Positions 13,791 to 21,774 of a stretch of DNA of 34,191 nt are shown here, piece after piece. The position numbers and the translations under genes are program-made. Positions within the stretch are counted from its first letter, which is position 1; each line of letters starts with the position of its first letter. The DNA is from a virus: the IMG/VR virus record IMGVR_UViG_3300042988_001318, positions 1 through 34,191 of that record. One strand, written 5' to 3'. Under the pieces are notes generated by a model, which worked only from the letters and a program-made list of their open reading frames with translations, was not told the origin of the DNA and did not search any database.

Positions 13791-14650
13791 GCGACAAACC
13801 CCTCCGCATCCTTTCTTATGGTGGTGGCGTGCAATCGACCACGATCGCCCTGATGGCTGCCACGGGCTTTATCGAGCGCATTGATCACGCTATCTTTGCC
13901 GATACCCAAAGCGAGCCCGAAAGCGTTTACCGCTACATGGCGTGGGCTGAGGCCGAGATTGCTAGATCGCCGCATCCGTTCCCGGTGCATCGCGTCACGC
14001 ATGGCAGCCTTGAGGCCTCGGCGCTCGACATGAAGGTGACGGCGGACGGGCGCCGGTATTCGCGTGTCGATGTGCCGTTTTTTACACGGTCAGATGCGGG
14101 CGTTATTGGGAAGATCCCGCACCGATCTTGTACGCGAGACTACAAGATCCAGCCGGTGCAGCGATTAGCGCGGCAGTTGGCCAGCGTGAAGCGCGGGCAG
14201 AAATATTGCAGCGTGCACCAGCTCATCGGGATCAGTCGCGATGAAGCGCACCGGGCAAAGCCAGCGCGCGGAAAAAGCCCCGGCGCTCCGGTGTATTGGT
14301 TAGAGAATCAGTGGCCTTTGCTTGAACTGGGTTATTACCGCGGCCACTGCCTCGAGTGGATGCGGCAGCGGGGTTATCCCGAGCCGCCTCGCTCGGCGTG
14401 CGTGTTCTGCCCGTTCCATTCTGACGATGAATGGATTCGATTGCGGGATCACGAGCCGGTCGAGTTCGCGCGGGCCGTGCAGTTTGAGCGGGATCTGCAG
14501 GCGGGAAAAACCGCAACCGATAACTTCTCGTCTATCCCCTATCTGCACCGATCCTGCGTGCCGCTGGATCAGGTAGACCTAATGGCGTCAAAGACGGCCG
14601 GCCAGGTCGATCTGTGGGGGAATGAGTGTGAAGGATTCTGCGGGAATTGA
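13787..14650 (+). CDS. PP-loop ATPase, PAPS-reductase-like (adenine nucleotide alpha-hydrolase superfamily)
   Basis: 287 aa. The PP-loop SYGGGVQSTTIAL lies at residues 10-22, followed by FADTQSEPESVY as in PAPS reductases and related phage proteins. Conserved cysteines stand at 115 (SCTRDYKI), 205 and 208 (ACVFCPF) and at the very C-terminus (ECEGFCG, 281 and 285), a spacing that could hold an Fe-S cluster. Such proteins adenylate a substrate before sulfur transfer or other nucleophilic replacement; a base or tRNA modification is possible, but the true substrate is unknown. It is co-transcribed with the small zinc proteins. Confidence 0.85.
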   Translation: MSDKPLRILSYGGGVQSTTIALMAATGFIERIDHAIFADTQSEPESVYRYMAWAEAEIARSPHPFPVHRVTHGSLEASALDMKVTADGRRYSRVDVPFFTRSDAGVIGKIPHRSCTRDYKIQPVQRLARQLASVKRGQKYCSVHQLIGISRDEAHRAKPARGKSPGAPVYWLENQWPLLELGYYRGHCLEWMRQRGYPEPPRSACVFCPFHSDDEWIRLRDHEPVEFARAVQFERDLQAGKTATDNFSSIPYLHRSCVPLDQVDLMASKTAGQVDLWGNECEGFCGN

Positions 14651-14651
14651 T

Positions 14652-14855
14652 ATGACTGAGCACGTCCCCACCTACCGCGTCTCCTTCATTTCATCGCAAA
14701 TCGAACGCGCCCCGCTGGGCACCCGCGGGCTATTCGTGGAGCGGGCCGGTCTCACGACTTCGCTCTGTGCCCAGACGGGAGCGGGGGTCGAGGTCATCCT
14801 CGTGCTGTCGCCCGAGGAAGCGGGGGCGTTGGGGGAGTTTCTGCGGGGGAGATGA
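14652..14855 (+). CDS. Hypothetical small protein, last gene of early operon
   Basis: 67 aa from the ATG at 14652, one base after the PP-loop gene stop; an in-frame ATG at 14622 (MSVKDSAGIDM) is an alternative. The sequence alternates strands (YRVSFISSQIER, TTSLCAQTGAGVEVILVL) and ends in a helix (PEEAGALGEFLRGR). No family is recognised. No further plus-strand gene follows until the KilA-N gene 500 bases on. Confidence 0.55.
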   Translation: MTEHVPTYRVSFISSQIERAPLGTRGLFVERAGLTTSLCAQTGAGVEVILVLSPEEAGALGEFLRGR

Positions 14856-15005
14856 TTTAAGGGCAGGCGGCGTGGAAAGCAGACACTCTGCCAGCGTAAG
14901 CTGCTACGGCATAAGCCTTGCGCGTTGGATGGCGTTGCAAGTTATGGTCCCGGAGGACGACTCACAGGGATCGCTCGAATAGCCCGGAATAAGAGCCGCA
15001 ACGTT

Positions 15006-15032
15006 CCCCGGAATGACCGGGAATAGCCGGGG
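15006..15032. repeat. GC hairpin within CCGGAAT repeats
   Basis: CCCCGG (15006-15011) pairs with CCGGGG (15027-15032) around a 15-base loop that itself contains CCGGGAAT. Related CCGGAAT copies lie at 14993 and 15008. It may be a protein-binding cluster or an RNA hairpin at the end of the early transcript. Confidence 0.4.
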
Positions 15033-15060
15033 TAGCGTCCGGCCCTGCCCACCAGACAGC

Positions 15061-15082
15061 AAAAAGCCCGCGTTAAGCGGGC
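15061..15082 (-). terminator. Intrinsic terminator, best read leftward
   Basis: GCCCGC (15066-15071), loop GTTAA, GCGGGC (15077-15082). On the minus strand the stem is followed by TTTTT (complement of 15061-15065). It would stop leftward read-through from the structural operon before it runs antisense into the early genes. Rightward, the tail is only CTTTGGCTT, so it is weaker in that direction. Confidence 0.65.
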
Positions 15083-15211
15083 CTTTGGCTTGGACTGATT
15101 CCCGAAGGAACCGCGCCCGATTGATGCTCTCGCATCACCCTCTCCGTCAGGTTAGGGTGTTGGCGCTGCGGTCAGGGACACCGGACAAACCAGGTATGTC
15201 ACACAGCGACA

Positions 15212-15236
15212 ACGAGCGAGGATTTTACACGCTCGT
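15212..15236. promoter_or_regulatory. Inverted repeat upstream of KilA-N gene, possible operator
   Basis: Perfect 7-base arms ACGAGCG and CGCTCGT are separated by AGGATTTTACA, an AT-rich 11-base spacer. Size and position, about 120 bases upstream of the KilA-N start, fit a dimeric repressor site. Confidence 0.35.
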
Positions 15237-15340
15237 CACCGGATCGCAATAGTTCAGGTGAGATCAATTCTTTGCTACGTTAGAGCGCAGCCGGGGCCCC
15301 TTGGGGGGGGCATCCGGCCACTTCCAATCACTAGCCTAAG

Positions 15341-15347
15341 AAGGAGG
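15341..15347 (+). promoter_or_regulatory. Strong Shine-Dalgarno of KilA-N gene
   Basis: AAGGAGG lies seven bases before the ATG at 15355, close to a perfect anti-Shine-Dalgarno match, and fixes the start of the KilA-N frame. It implies active translation despite the stop codon further on. Confidence 0.75.
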
Positions 15348-15354
15348 CCAGCAA

Positions 15355-16068
15355 ATGGCGCGTCAAAGCGTACCCAATCAGAATCACGGTGTCACTAGCA
15401 GAACACCGAAATACGAAATTGCCCAGATCAACGACATCGCGCTGACCGTAGATGTCTCCCTGCTGGCAAAGACCGACGAAATGTTCTTCAACGCCACCGA
15501 GATGGCGAAGCAATTCGGCAAGCGGCCGGATGACTTCTGGAAACAAGAGCAAAACCGCGAGTACTTGGCCGCTCTCGTTACCCCCTGAGAGGGTAACGAA
15601 GATGACTTTATCAAAACCCTTCGTGGTGGAAAATATCAAGGAACATGGTTCCACAAGGATCTTACTTTGCAGTTCGCCCGATGGCTTAGCCCTATCTTTG
15701 CCGTTCGTCTTGATCAATGGACACTGCGGCGCATCGATGAAGAACACGGCCGGCGCCAACAGCGCCGCGAAGCAAAAACCGGCTTCCTACCGATGACAGA
15801 CGCCATTCTGCACGCTCATGATCCGGCCGAGAGCTATCACTTCTCAAACGAAGCGGACATGATCAACCGTATCGTGCTGGGAACGTCAGCAAGGGAGTTC
15901 AAAAAGGAACGAGGCGTCGAGTCAATTCGTGATGCCTTGAACGCCAAACAATTGGCCGCCATCAGCCGATTGCAGATCATCAACACCGGATTGATAGAGA
16001 TTGGGCTGGAATACGCGAACCGAAAAGCCAAGCTGATCGAGTGTCATCAGCGACAGGTCGCTATTTAG
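15355..16068 (+). pseudogene. KilA-N domain protein interrupted by in-frame TGA
   Basis: The first 77 codons end at TGA 15586-15588; the same frame continues to 16068, giving a 238-codon unit without any frameshift. The KilA-N domain spans the stop: MFFNATEMAKQFGKRPDDFW before it, and KYQGTWFHKDLTLQFARWLS then FAVRLDQW after it. The C-terminal half is a helical domain (REFKKERGVESIRDALN). KilA-N proteins are phage DNA-binding, antirepressor-like proteins. A TTG at 15667 could reinitiate the distal half. It is either a nonsense mutation, a sequencing change or a read-through design; see the hairpin around the stop. Confidence 0.8.
15575..15599. other. Hairpin with the TGA stop codon in its loop
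   Basis: TCGTTACCC (15575-15583) pairs perfectly with GGGTAACGA (15591-15599) around the seven-base loop CCTGAGA that contains the in-frame TGA (15586-15588) of the KilA-N gene. It could be a read-through element, a target of a regulator, or coincidence. Confidence 0.6.
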
Positions 16069-16092
16069 AATGACACAATCAGGTCATTCTAA
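16065..16092. terminator. Hairpin between convergent stops, possible bidirectional terminator
   Basis: TTAGAATGAC (16065-16074) pairs with GTCATTCTAA (16083-16092) in a perfect 10-base stem with an eight-base loop. It lies exactly between the TAG of the KilA-N gene (16066-16068) and the TAG of the last structural gene (16093-16095). No T-run follows on either strand, so it may end transcription poorly or protect 3' ends. Confidence 0.5.
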
Positions 16093-16374
16093 CTACTCAA
16101 GCGCCCGCCTGAAACCCCAATCCAGCACGAACCACGGTAACCAGAAGGGCTTTTTCTGCACCCGAATCCAACACTCGTGCCCGGTCCCGGTAGGGACCAG
16201 GGCAGCAGTGCCAGAGCACCGGCCCCGGAAAAACCACGTTTCCACCCCGCCGACCAGCCGCTCGGCCGTCACGCTACAGCCCGCCCGCTCGCATAGCGCG
16301 CGGATCTCGGCATCGTTGGTGCCGTGCTGAAAGCGCTGATACTGACTGGGGGTTAGTGGGTACTTAAAGAGCAT
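16093..16374 (-). CDS. Hypothetical protein, last gene of structural operon
   Basis: 93 aa, starting MLFKYPLTPSQYQRFQHG. It has three cysteines and an aromatic C-terminal half (CWIRVQKKPFWLPWFVLDWG) that may associate with a membrane or with partner proteins. It overlaps the upstream gene by 22 bases in another frame. It is encoded downstream of the distal tail proteins. No family is recognised. Confidence 0.6.
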   Translation of the reverse strand: MLFKYPLTPSQYQRFQHGTNDAEIRALCERAGCSVTAERLVGGVETWFFRGRCSGTAALVPTGTGHECWIRVQKKPFWLPWFVLDWGFRRALE

Positions 16375-16748
16375 TTCTGCAGCCCGTTGGCTTCCAGCAC
16401 CTCGGCCACATGCGTGACCGGATCCGCACCCTCAACACACGACACCACAGCCCCCTTCATCAGCTCCCACACCCGCGCTTCATCCAGCTTGTAATCCTCC
16501 CACGCGCCGCCCGCTTCCGGCGTCGGCAAAGCGCCCTGCTCGATTCCCGCCAACATCGCGGCGAACTCTGGAACGCAGAAGCTATGGCAAAGCCAATGCG
16601 TCGGCGGATTCTCGCCCGTCGCCGACAGCGGCACGGTGTATTCGTCCGCGTCAGGCGGACAATGGCCCATTGCGGCGGCGAGCTTGTTGGCGTCTGGCTT
16701 GTCTGCATCAGCAAAGATGAAGACCAGCGAATAATTCCAGGCACTCAT
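16353..16748 (-). CDS. Hypothetical protein, tail-associated by position
   Basis: 131 aa from the ATG at 16746-16748 (ATGA overlap with the 477 aa gene), starting MSAWNYSLVFIFADADKPDANKLA. The alternation of strands and helices suggests an alpha/beta fold; HWLCHSFCVPEF and acidic loops stand out. Distal position in the structural operon suggests a fibre chaperone or accessory protein, but there is no recognisable motif. Confidence 0.65.
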   Translation of the reverse strand: MSAWNYSLVFIFADADKPDANKLAAAMGHCPPDADEYTVPLSATGENPPTHWLCHSFCVPEFAAMLAGIEQGALPTPEAGGAWEDYKLDEARVWELMKGAVVSCVEGADPVTHVAEVLEANGLQKCSLSTH

Positions 16749-18178
16749 AAAATCCCCGCCTTGGCCTTCAGCCATTTGATGATTTGGGCACTCTTGCTGC
16801 TCGGCGAGGCGAGATACACCCGCCCGTAGTCGGCAGCCGGGGTGTTGAGATTGGTCGCCCCGTTGAGCGTTACCGATCCCGTTTCGGTCACGGTCGCCCC
16901 GTCGTTGATATAGGTCACGCAGTTGCTCCCAAGGTTCGGGAAGGTCACAACAAGGTTATCGTCCGACAAATCCCGCTGCAGATACCACCCGCCATTGGCG
17001 CTCAGTCTCAGCACGGGTTTCAATCCAGTCGCGCCGCTTTGCACCGCGTGGTAGCCGCCCCCGCTCAGGTCGTTCTGCTTGCCAATCGGCTGATCCGGCC
17101 CGCTCACCGCCGTCGTGCCCGCCGAGTCTTGGAACAGCGTCAGCGCCACGCCCGCCGCAGCGGCGTTGGTGGCGAATTGAGCGTCCCAGGAGGCGCCGAC
17201 TTCTTGATAGGCGGTCGCCGCGCCGGCCACTTCGCACTGCGCCAGCGTGACGGTTCCTGTGACGGTACAAACGAGATTACCAGCGGCAGGCGTGAACGTA
17301 GCGGTCACTCGGTCACCCGCCCCGGTGCCGACGAGCGCGCCGACGTAAGCGGTCGAGAAGGTGATGGTCCCGGTCCCGGTGAAGCTCACGGTCAGCGGCG
17401 TTGCGGTCACGCTGGAGACGGTCTGCGTGCTTAGGGTCGCGGTATTAAGGAAGCGGTTCCGCCGCAGCCACGGCACATTCTTCGCCGCCGCGTTGGCGTA
17501 TTGTTCGGTCGTGAAATCCGCCCCGGCGATCTTCTGATAGCTTTGGTCGAGGGTAGAAAGCGGCATAAATGACGCCTGAAACACTTCGGTCGTGTCACCG
17601 GTCGTGCCGGCATAGGATTCTGAAATCGCCCCGGAGGTATACGCAGAGTTGCGATGAATCAGGGTCACGTTCGTCGCTGTTGTTGGCGCAATACAGGTCA
17701 CAGACAATCGGTACTTGTTGTCTCCCAGGCTCTCAATGAGAGGGTTTGATGCTGAGTAATCGGTCCCCGCCGCGCCTGCTGTTCCGGTGGTTGGGTTATC
17801 CAGATCGAACCCTGCGCCGCAACTGACTGCAGCGGAAGCCCGATACCCTATAGCGATATAGCGCACCGTGCCCTTTCTCACGACAAAAGACACCCGGTAG
17901 GGCGTCAGTGCCGTGGTTGTTGCCACTTGGTTGATGTAATGGTGCGCTGTCGCTGCGGCGTTGGTCACTGCGTTAGCGGTTGCGGTGGTCGAGGTCTTTA
18001 GCCAGATGGCGTTGCTGAAATCCTCCGTATACGTCAGCAGATTGCGCCTCGGCAGATGATCCACGGCGCCCCACAGGCTGCTCGGGTCATAGATCGCGCC
18101 GCCGCCAGACTGCGCGACGGCTTGCTGCAGTTTGGTCAGCGTGAACTTCGGCCGCGCCGCTTTGGTGATCGGGCGCAT
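16745..18178 (-). CDS. Distal tail/fibre protein with carbohydrate-binding-like domain
   Basis: 477 aa. After a short leader, RRNLLTYTEDFSNAIW begins a jelly-roll-type domain seen in many phage fibre and baseplate proteins (about residues 45-235). A second, Thr/Val-rich beta region follows (about 240-345), then FQDSAGTTAVSGPDQPIGK, NDLSGGGYHAVQ, a motif set also seen in phage tail proteins, and a C-terminal strand-rich part ending in a basic helix. It probably contributes to receptor or surface-glycan binding. Start at ATG 18176-18178, six bases after the upstream gene. Confidence 0.7.
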   Translation of the reverse strand: MRPITKAARPKFTLTKLQQAVAQSGGGAIYDPSSLWGAVDHLPRRNLLTYTEDFSNAIWLKTSTTATANAVTNAAATAHHYINQVATTTALTPYRVSFVVRKGTVRYIAIGYRASAAVSCGAGFDLDNPTTGTAGAAGTDYSASNPLIESLGDNKYRLSVTCIAPTTATNVTLIHRNSAYTSGAISESYAGTTGDTTEVFQASFMPLSTLDQSYQKIAGADFTTEQYANAAAKNVPWLRRNRFLNTATLSTQTVSSVTATPLTVSFTGTGTITFSTAYVGALVGTGAGDRVTATFTPAAGNLVCTVTGTVTLAQCEVAGAATAYQEVGASWDAQFATNAAAAGVALTLFQDSAGTTAVSGPDQPIGKQNDLSGGGYHAVQSGATGLKPVLRLSANGGWYLQRDLSDDNLVVTFPNLGSNCVTYINDGATVTETGSVTLNGATNLNTPAADYGRVYLASPSSKSAQIIKWLKAKAGIL

Positions 18179-18183
18179 GGCGG

Positions 18184-18705
18184 TCAGTACTGGTCCGCGT
18201 TGAGGGCCACGGTGAACTGCTGGGCGCTCGCGGGAGCGGCGCCCGCGGTCTTGACCACCAGCACCCCGTACAGATCGCCCGAGCCGGCCGTGGTCGTGAA
18301 CGTGACGGGAAGGTCAATCCAGAGGGCCGAGCAACTATCCGAGCCGGTGCCCTCGGTGGCCAGCGCCGGGAAATCCAAGAAACCGATCCGGTTGGAGCGA
18401 TCGGCCCAGAGTAGGGTATAGGGGGAATTGTCCGCGATCGGCGTCGGGGCGGTCTTGTAGAGGTACAGACGGCAAGCCATGCCTAAGCACGCGGTTGCGC
18501 TGTTGGTCATCAGCCGGGCCTTGGTTATCGAGCCCGCACAGACGCCAGGGTCCGCCATGCCGGAAAAGGTGAGAACCGCCGCGGTGCCGGTGTTGCCCAG
18601 CACGTCAGAGGCCGAGTAAGCCGTGGTGTCGCTGGGGCGGGTAAACGAGGTCTCGACGTTGACGCCGGTGAGGATCGGCGCGTTGTAGGTGGATCCGCAG
18701 GCCAT
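18184..18705 (-). CDS. Hypothetical virion protein, beta-rich
   Basis: 173 aa, starting MACGSTYNAPILTGVNVETS. Thr, Ser and Gly richness and alternating hydrophobic strands indicate a beta-sandwich virion protein. A strong TAAGGAG ribosome binding site overlaps the upstream stop, placing this start with confidence. No enzyme motif. Likely a tail or fibre accessory component by operon position. Confidence 0.7.
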   Translation of the reverse strand: MACGSTYNAPILTGVNVETSFTRPSDTTAYSASDVLGNTGTAAVLTFSGMADPGVCAGSITKARLMTNSATACLGMACRLYLYKTAPTPIADNSPYTLLWADRSNRIGFLDFPALATEGTGSDSCSALWIDLPVTFTTTAGSGDLYGVLVVKTAGAAPASAQQFTVALNADQY

Positions 18706-18717
18706 TGGCGTGACTCC

Positions 18718-19257
18718 TTAGCTGTATTCGTTGGCGGTGCCAAACGCACCTTTCTGGTAATGGGCGTCGAGGCTCAGAATCACCGGGTCAATACCCGCGG
18801 TGCCGTCCACTTTCTGTAACCGAAACGCGAGGATGGTCGAGAAGGTGGCGCCGGTTAGGGTGATATCGACCAGCTCCTTGATCTGGTGCGTGTACTGTTC
18901 CTGACCCGCACAGGTATGCGTGACGGTCCCGGTGTTGGCCTCGGCGCCGAACGTCCCACCCGGTGACGCCCAGGTGTAGTCGAGGCGAAAGCCGACCGTG
19001 TTGCCCGCGGCCGTACTTATCGGGAAAGTGAAATGGACGTGAAAGTGAACCACTGGGTTGGGTAGCAGTTGGTGCGGAAGCTGGATGGTCCCGTGGCACA
19101 GATCGCCCCCATCAAACTGGTAGCCAAAGACGTTCCCGCCCCGAATGGCCACAAAAGTGGGTGCTGTGCCCCCGGTCGGCAGCGCGATGGCTGGGGCCGC
19201 CGAGTCATCCCATCGGTACTGTTGGGCGCCTTCTCCGGTGTTGGTGAGGATAGGCAT
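18718..19257 (-). CDS. Hypothetical virion protein, beta-rich
   Basis: 179 aa from the ATG at 19255-19257, sharing a base with the upstream TAA. It begins MPILTNTGEGAQQYRWDD and contains HFHVHFTFPIS and several long strands, suggesting a beta-sandwich. It is probably a structural protein of the tail or its adsorption apparatus. The frame extends upstream but only into the overlapping gene. Confidence 0.7.
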   Translation of the reverse strand: MPILTNTGEGAQQYRWDDSAAPAIALPTGGTAPTFVAIRGGNVFGYQFDGGDLCHGTIQLPHQLLPNPVVHFHVHFTFPISTAAGNTVGFRLDYTWASPGGTFGAEANTGTVTHTCAGQEQYTHQIKELVDITLTGATFSTILAFRLQKVDGTAGIDPVILSLDAHYQKGAFGTANEYS

Positions 19258-19964
19258 TAGCTCAGCTCCGTCACGCGGGCCGCGCCCGTGGCGCTGGCCC
19301 AAATGCCATCGATGATCCCGGCGTAAACGGGGGAGGATGGCAGTTCCAATGTCTCGCCGCCGTTGAGCTTGTAGGTGAAGCTCGTAGTCGAAGCGGTCGC
19401 CCCGAACTTGAGATACAAAATCGCGGTGCTGTCATTCATGATGATGGCGCCCTTCCTTGCGCTGTTCGCCGCCAAGACCGTCACGCTCGAGGCCGAGCCG
19501 CTGACGTTGCTCAGGGTCGCCGTGCTGGCCGCAGGCAAGGAAGAAACCACAACCGCACCCGTCACGGTCGGGGTCGATCCCACCGTGCCGCCCGATCCGG
19601 CCGAGATGGAAAGGGTCGCCGTGCCCCCGGTGCCGCACAGTGCCGCGAGGTGCGTCTCGGTGGTGATGTCCCGCGCGAGGGTTTCGCACGAGTACGGATC
19701 GATCGGGTAATCCGTCACGGCTGCGCTGATCCCCGAGCCGCCCAGCTTCACGTAAGCCCGGCTCAGTCCGTAATTGCGCACGGTGAGGGTGTCCCCGGTC
19801 GCGGGCAGTTCCACCCGCGCGCTGGCGACGGTCGCCGACAGGCTGACCGTGCCAGTAGGCGTGTAGCCCTGCACCCCGGAGTCCGACGTGAGAAGGTGCC
19901 CGTCCGCATCGACGGCCATGGCTACCGGCTTATTAGTGCCGGCGAATACTCCCTCGTTAATCAT
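19257..19964 (-). CDS. Hypothetical virion protein with two similar domains
   Basis: 235 aa from the ATG at 19962-19964 (ATGA overlap). Starts MINEGVFAGTNKPVAMAVDADG. Two beta domains show the same order of elements: residues about 50-125 (RNYGLSRAYVKLGG, then a Tyr-Pro-type loop and GGTATLSIS) and about 160-235 (MNDSTAILYLKFGA, then LPSSPVYAGIIDG). A Thr/Val-rich linker separates them. Similar small domains occur in podophage structural proteins; a decoration or fibre-linker role is inferred. Confidence 0.65.
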   Translation of the reverse strand: MINEGVFAGTNKPVAMAVDADGHLLTSDSGVQGYTPTGTVSLSATVASARVELPATGDTLTVRNYGLSRAYVKLGGSGISAAVTDYPIDPYSCETLARDITTETHLAALCGTGGTATLSISAGSGGTVGSTPTVTGAVVVSSLPAASTATLSNVSGSASSVTVLAANSARKGAIIMNDSTAILYLKFGATASTTSFTYKLNGGETLELPSSPVYAGIIDGIWASATGAARVTELS

Positions 19965-20356
19965 GGCGTAACTCCTGCGGTGACGATGGGGGGAACCGGA
20001 GCGGGGGTGTTGTCGGCTTGCTTGGCCGCGTAGATGTAGGCGCACGCGATCGCGTAAGCGATCTGCTCATCGGTGAAGTATTGGCCTTCGACCGGCTCGC
20101 CATCAGGTCCGAGGATCTGCTCGTAAGTCTCGGGGTTGATGTAGGGCACCCGAATCCCCGGCGCTTGGACGGAGACCTCAAGATGCCGCCCGGTGGGCGT
20201 CTCGGAAACGAGCTGATCGGCTACGGTGATGCGGTCCACCTCCGAGAATTTCATCACGGGCGCCTGCCCGTACTCGTTCAGACACAAAATAGACTTGGCC
20301 GCGCGGTAGCGCTTAACCTGGCTGACTTCGATCTGCTCGGCATAAGTTGTTGGCAT
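19961..20356 (-). CDS. Hypothetical protein, follows tail spike
   Basis: 131 aa, starting MPTTYAEQIEVSQVKRYRAAK. A good AAGGAG sits nine bases upstream of the ATG at 20354-20356. The middle is strand-rich (GRHLEVSVQAPGIRVPYINPETYE) and the end is an alanine-rich helix with a Pro-rich tail. No family recognised; adjacency to the spike suggests a virion or assembly role. Confidence 0.65.
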   Translation of the reverse strand: MPTTYAEQIEVSQVKRYRAAKSILCLNEYGQAPVMKFSEVDRITVADQLVSETPTGRHLEVSVQAPGIRVPYINPETYEQILGPDGEPVEGQYFTDEQIAYAIACAYIYAAKQADNTPAPVPPIVTAGVTP

Positions 20357-20370
20357 GGGGTACTCCTTGG

Positions 20371-21774
20371 TTATCCGATCTGCCCGCCCGTTGTCGTCCC
20401 GCCCGCGACCGAGCCGGGGAAGGTTACGCCCGCCGCATAGACCACGCTGTTATAGGCCACGGCATAGCGCGTGCCGGTGGCGCTCCCGGTCCACGTCACT
20501 GCGGGCAGAAATAGTGTGCCGTTATAGGCTGCCGACACGAAAGCGGACGAAAAGGCAGGGGTGCCAGTGAGGGTGACAGCCACCGCCCCCGGCGCCGCAA
20601 TGCAGGCGGCCGTATCGACATAGAAGTGATAAGGCGCGTTGCCGACAATGGCGTAATTGCCGGCGATGAAAACCTGACTGCCGTACCGCGCGACGATCTG
20701 CCCATTGACGCAGGCCCCAAACTCTACCGTGTCAAGCGTGCAGCCCGCGTTATACATCAGGATCCCAGCCCCGCCGCTGGAAGCGATCCGCATACCGCGT
20801 ATGCGGTAGCTCGCCTCAATCGTGTCCCCGGTGATGGTGTTCGTGCTGCTGGTCACGACGACATTGCCCGGCGTCACCAGATCCCCCTCAATCGTGACGG
20901 AATAGGCCGCATTGCTGCAGCCGGTCAGGCTGCGAAGGTAGAAAGCGGCATAGGTGCCGGCCCGGACGTAAATCGTCACGGTCTGATAGCCCAGGTCGAG
21001 CGTGCCGGCCACTACATCAATGGCGCGCTGGATGGTGCGAAACGCCCCGCCCGCCGTGTCGGCCAGTCCGTTATTGGCGTCATTGCCATTGGTGCGGACG
21101 TAGTAAGCCACCGGGGCCGTCAGGCGATACCGCACCGCGCCCAGTCCGCCCGGCGACACGTCCCCGGTCGCGGTGATATTGCCCGCCACTTCGAGCTTCT
21201 GTGTGGGGGTGGTGGTGTCACCCACCCGGAGGGCGCCATTGATGTACGCGTTCCCGATAATCTCAACCGGCAGCGTGGGCACCGTCGTGTCGCCGATCCG
21301 CAGCCCTGGCGCGACGATGGGCTTGTCACTGGCCGTCTTGGTGCTTGAGATGTTGACGTTGTTTTGCGCGCCGCTGGCCTGGTTGCTTTGGATCGCCAAA
21401 TCTCCCGCGGCATCCTGCCAGATCAGGGCGCCGTTGCCGGTCGAGTCGATGGTTATTTCAGTGAACGTGGACGGAAACGCGGTGGTGTCCCCCACCCCCA
21501 CAATGTTGTCTATGGTGCGGATTGTTACCGCATCAGCATCAGCCAGCACGCACTTATATACGGTCCCGTTGGCCAGCCAGATCGGCGCGGGTGGCTCGCC
21601 GCGCGAGTTCAAAACGATCGGCGCCGTGTGCGCGGTGCCGGTGCTGGTCTGGTAGACCGTCGCCGGTGTGGTGGTGCCCGCCAGATACCACGTCAGCGTG
21701 CCGCCCACGAGGGGCAGCACGTCGTCGCTGAATTGTTCGTCCTGAAAGACGGGAGAAAGGTTGTAATCGGCCAT
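20371..21774 (-). CDS. Tail spike/fibre with head-binding-like N-terminus and beta-helix
   Basis: 467 aa. Residues 1-100 (starting MADYNLSPVFQDEQ, with GGTLTWYLAGTTTPATVYQT and TIDNIVGVGD) match the N-terminal anchoring domain common to podophage tail fibres. Residues about 150-200 hold repeated GLRIGDTT and ALRVGDTT elements of a fibre shaft. From about 215, YYVRTNGNDANNGL and FRTIQRAID open a pectate-lyase-type beta-helix that continues to the end. It should recognise, and possibly cleave, host surface polysaccharide. I see no catalytic residues I can assign. One-base TGATG overlap with the upstream gene. Confidence 0.8.
   Translation of the reverse strand: MADYNLSPVFQDEQFSDDVLPLVGGTLTWYLAGTTTPATVYQTSTGTAHTAPIVLNSRGEPPAPIWLANGTVYKCVLADADAVTIRTIDNIVGVGDTTAFPSTFTEITIDSTGNGALIWQDAAGDLAIQSNQASGAQNNVNISSTKTASDKPIVAPGLRIGDTTVPTLPVEIIGNAYINGALRVGDTTTPTQKLEVAGNITATGDVSPGGLGAVRYRLTAPVAYYVRTNGNDANNGLADTAGGAFRTIQRAIDVVAGTLDLGYQTVTIYVRAGTYAAFYLRSLTGCSNAAYSVTIEGDLVTPGNVVVTSSTNTITGDTIEASYRIRGMRIASSGGAGILMYNAGCTLDTVEFGACVNGQIVARYGSQVFIAGNYAIVGNAPYHFYVDTAACIAAPGAVAVTLTGTPAFSSAFVSAAYNGTLFLPAVTWTGSATGTRYAVAYNSVVYAAGVTFPGSVAGGTTTGGQIG

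Larger units (their letters stand above)
14856..15354. other. Non-coding region between early operon and KilA-N gene
   Basis: About 500 bases without a convincing gene. It contains repeated CCGGAAT/CCGGGAAT elements at 14992-15034 including a CCCCGG...CCGGGG hairpin (15006-15032), a terminator-like hairpin (15061-15082), an inverted repeat ACGAGCG-11-CGCTCGT (15212-15236), a GGGGCCCC palindrome (15293-15300), a G8 run (15303-15310) and the strong KilA-N ribosome binding site. No tRNA cloverleaf could be drawn. Confidence 0.6.

Noticed and set aside
14856-15354. Possible tRNA or other structured RNA gene
   Set aside because: Several hairpins are present but no acceptor/TPsiC combination or anticodon arm could be assembled.
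15586-15588. Genome-wide TGA recoding
   Set aside because: TGA serves as the normal stop of many genes here, often in ATGA junctions, so only a local event can explain this codon.
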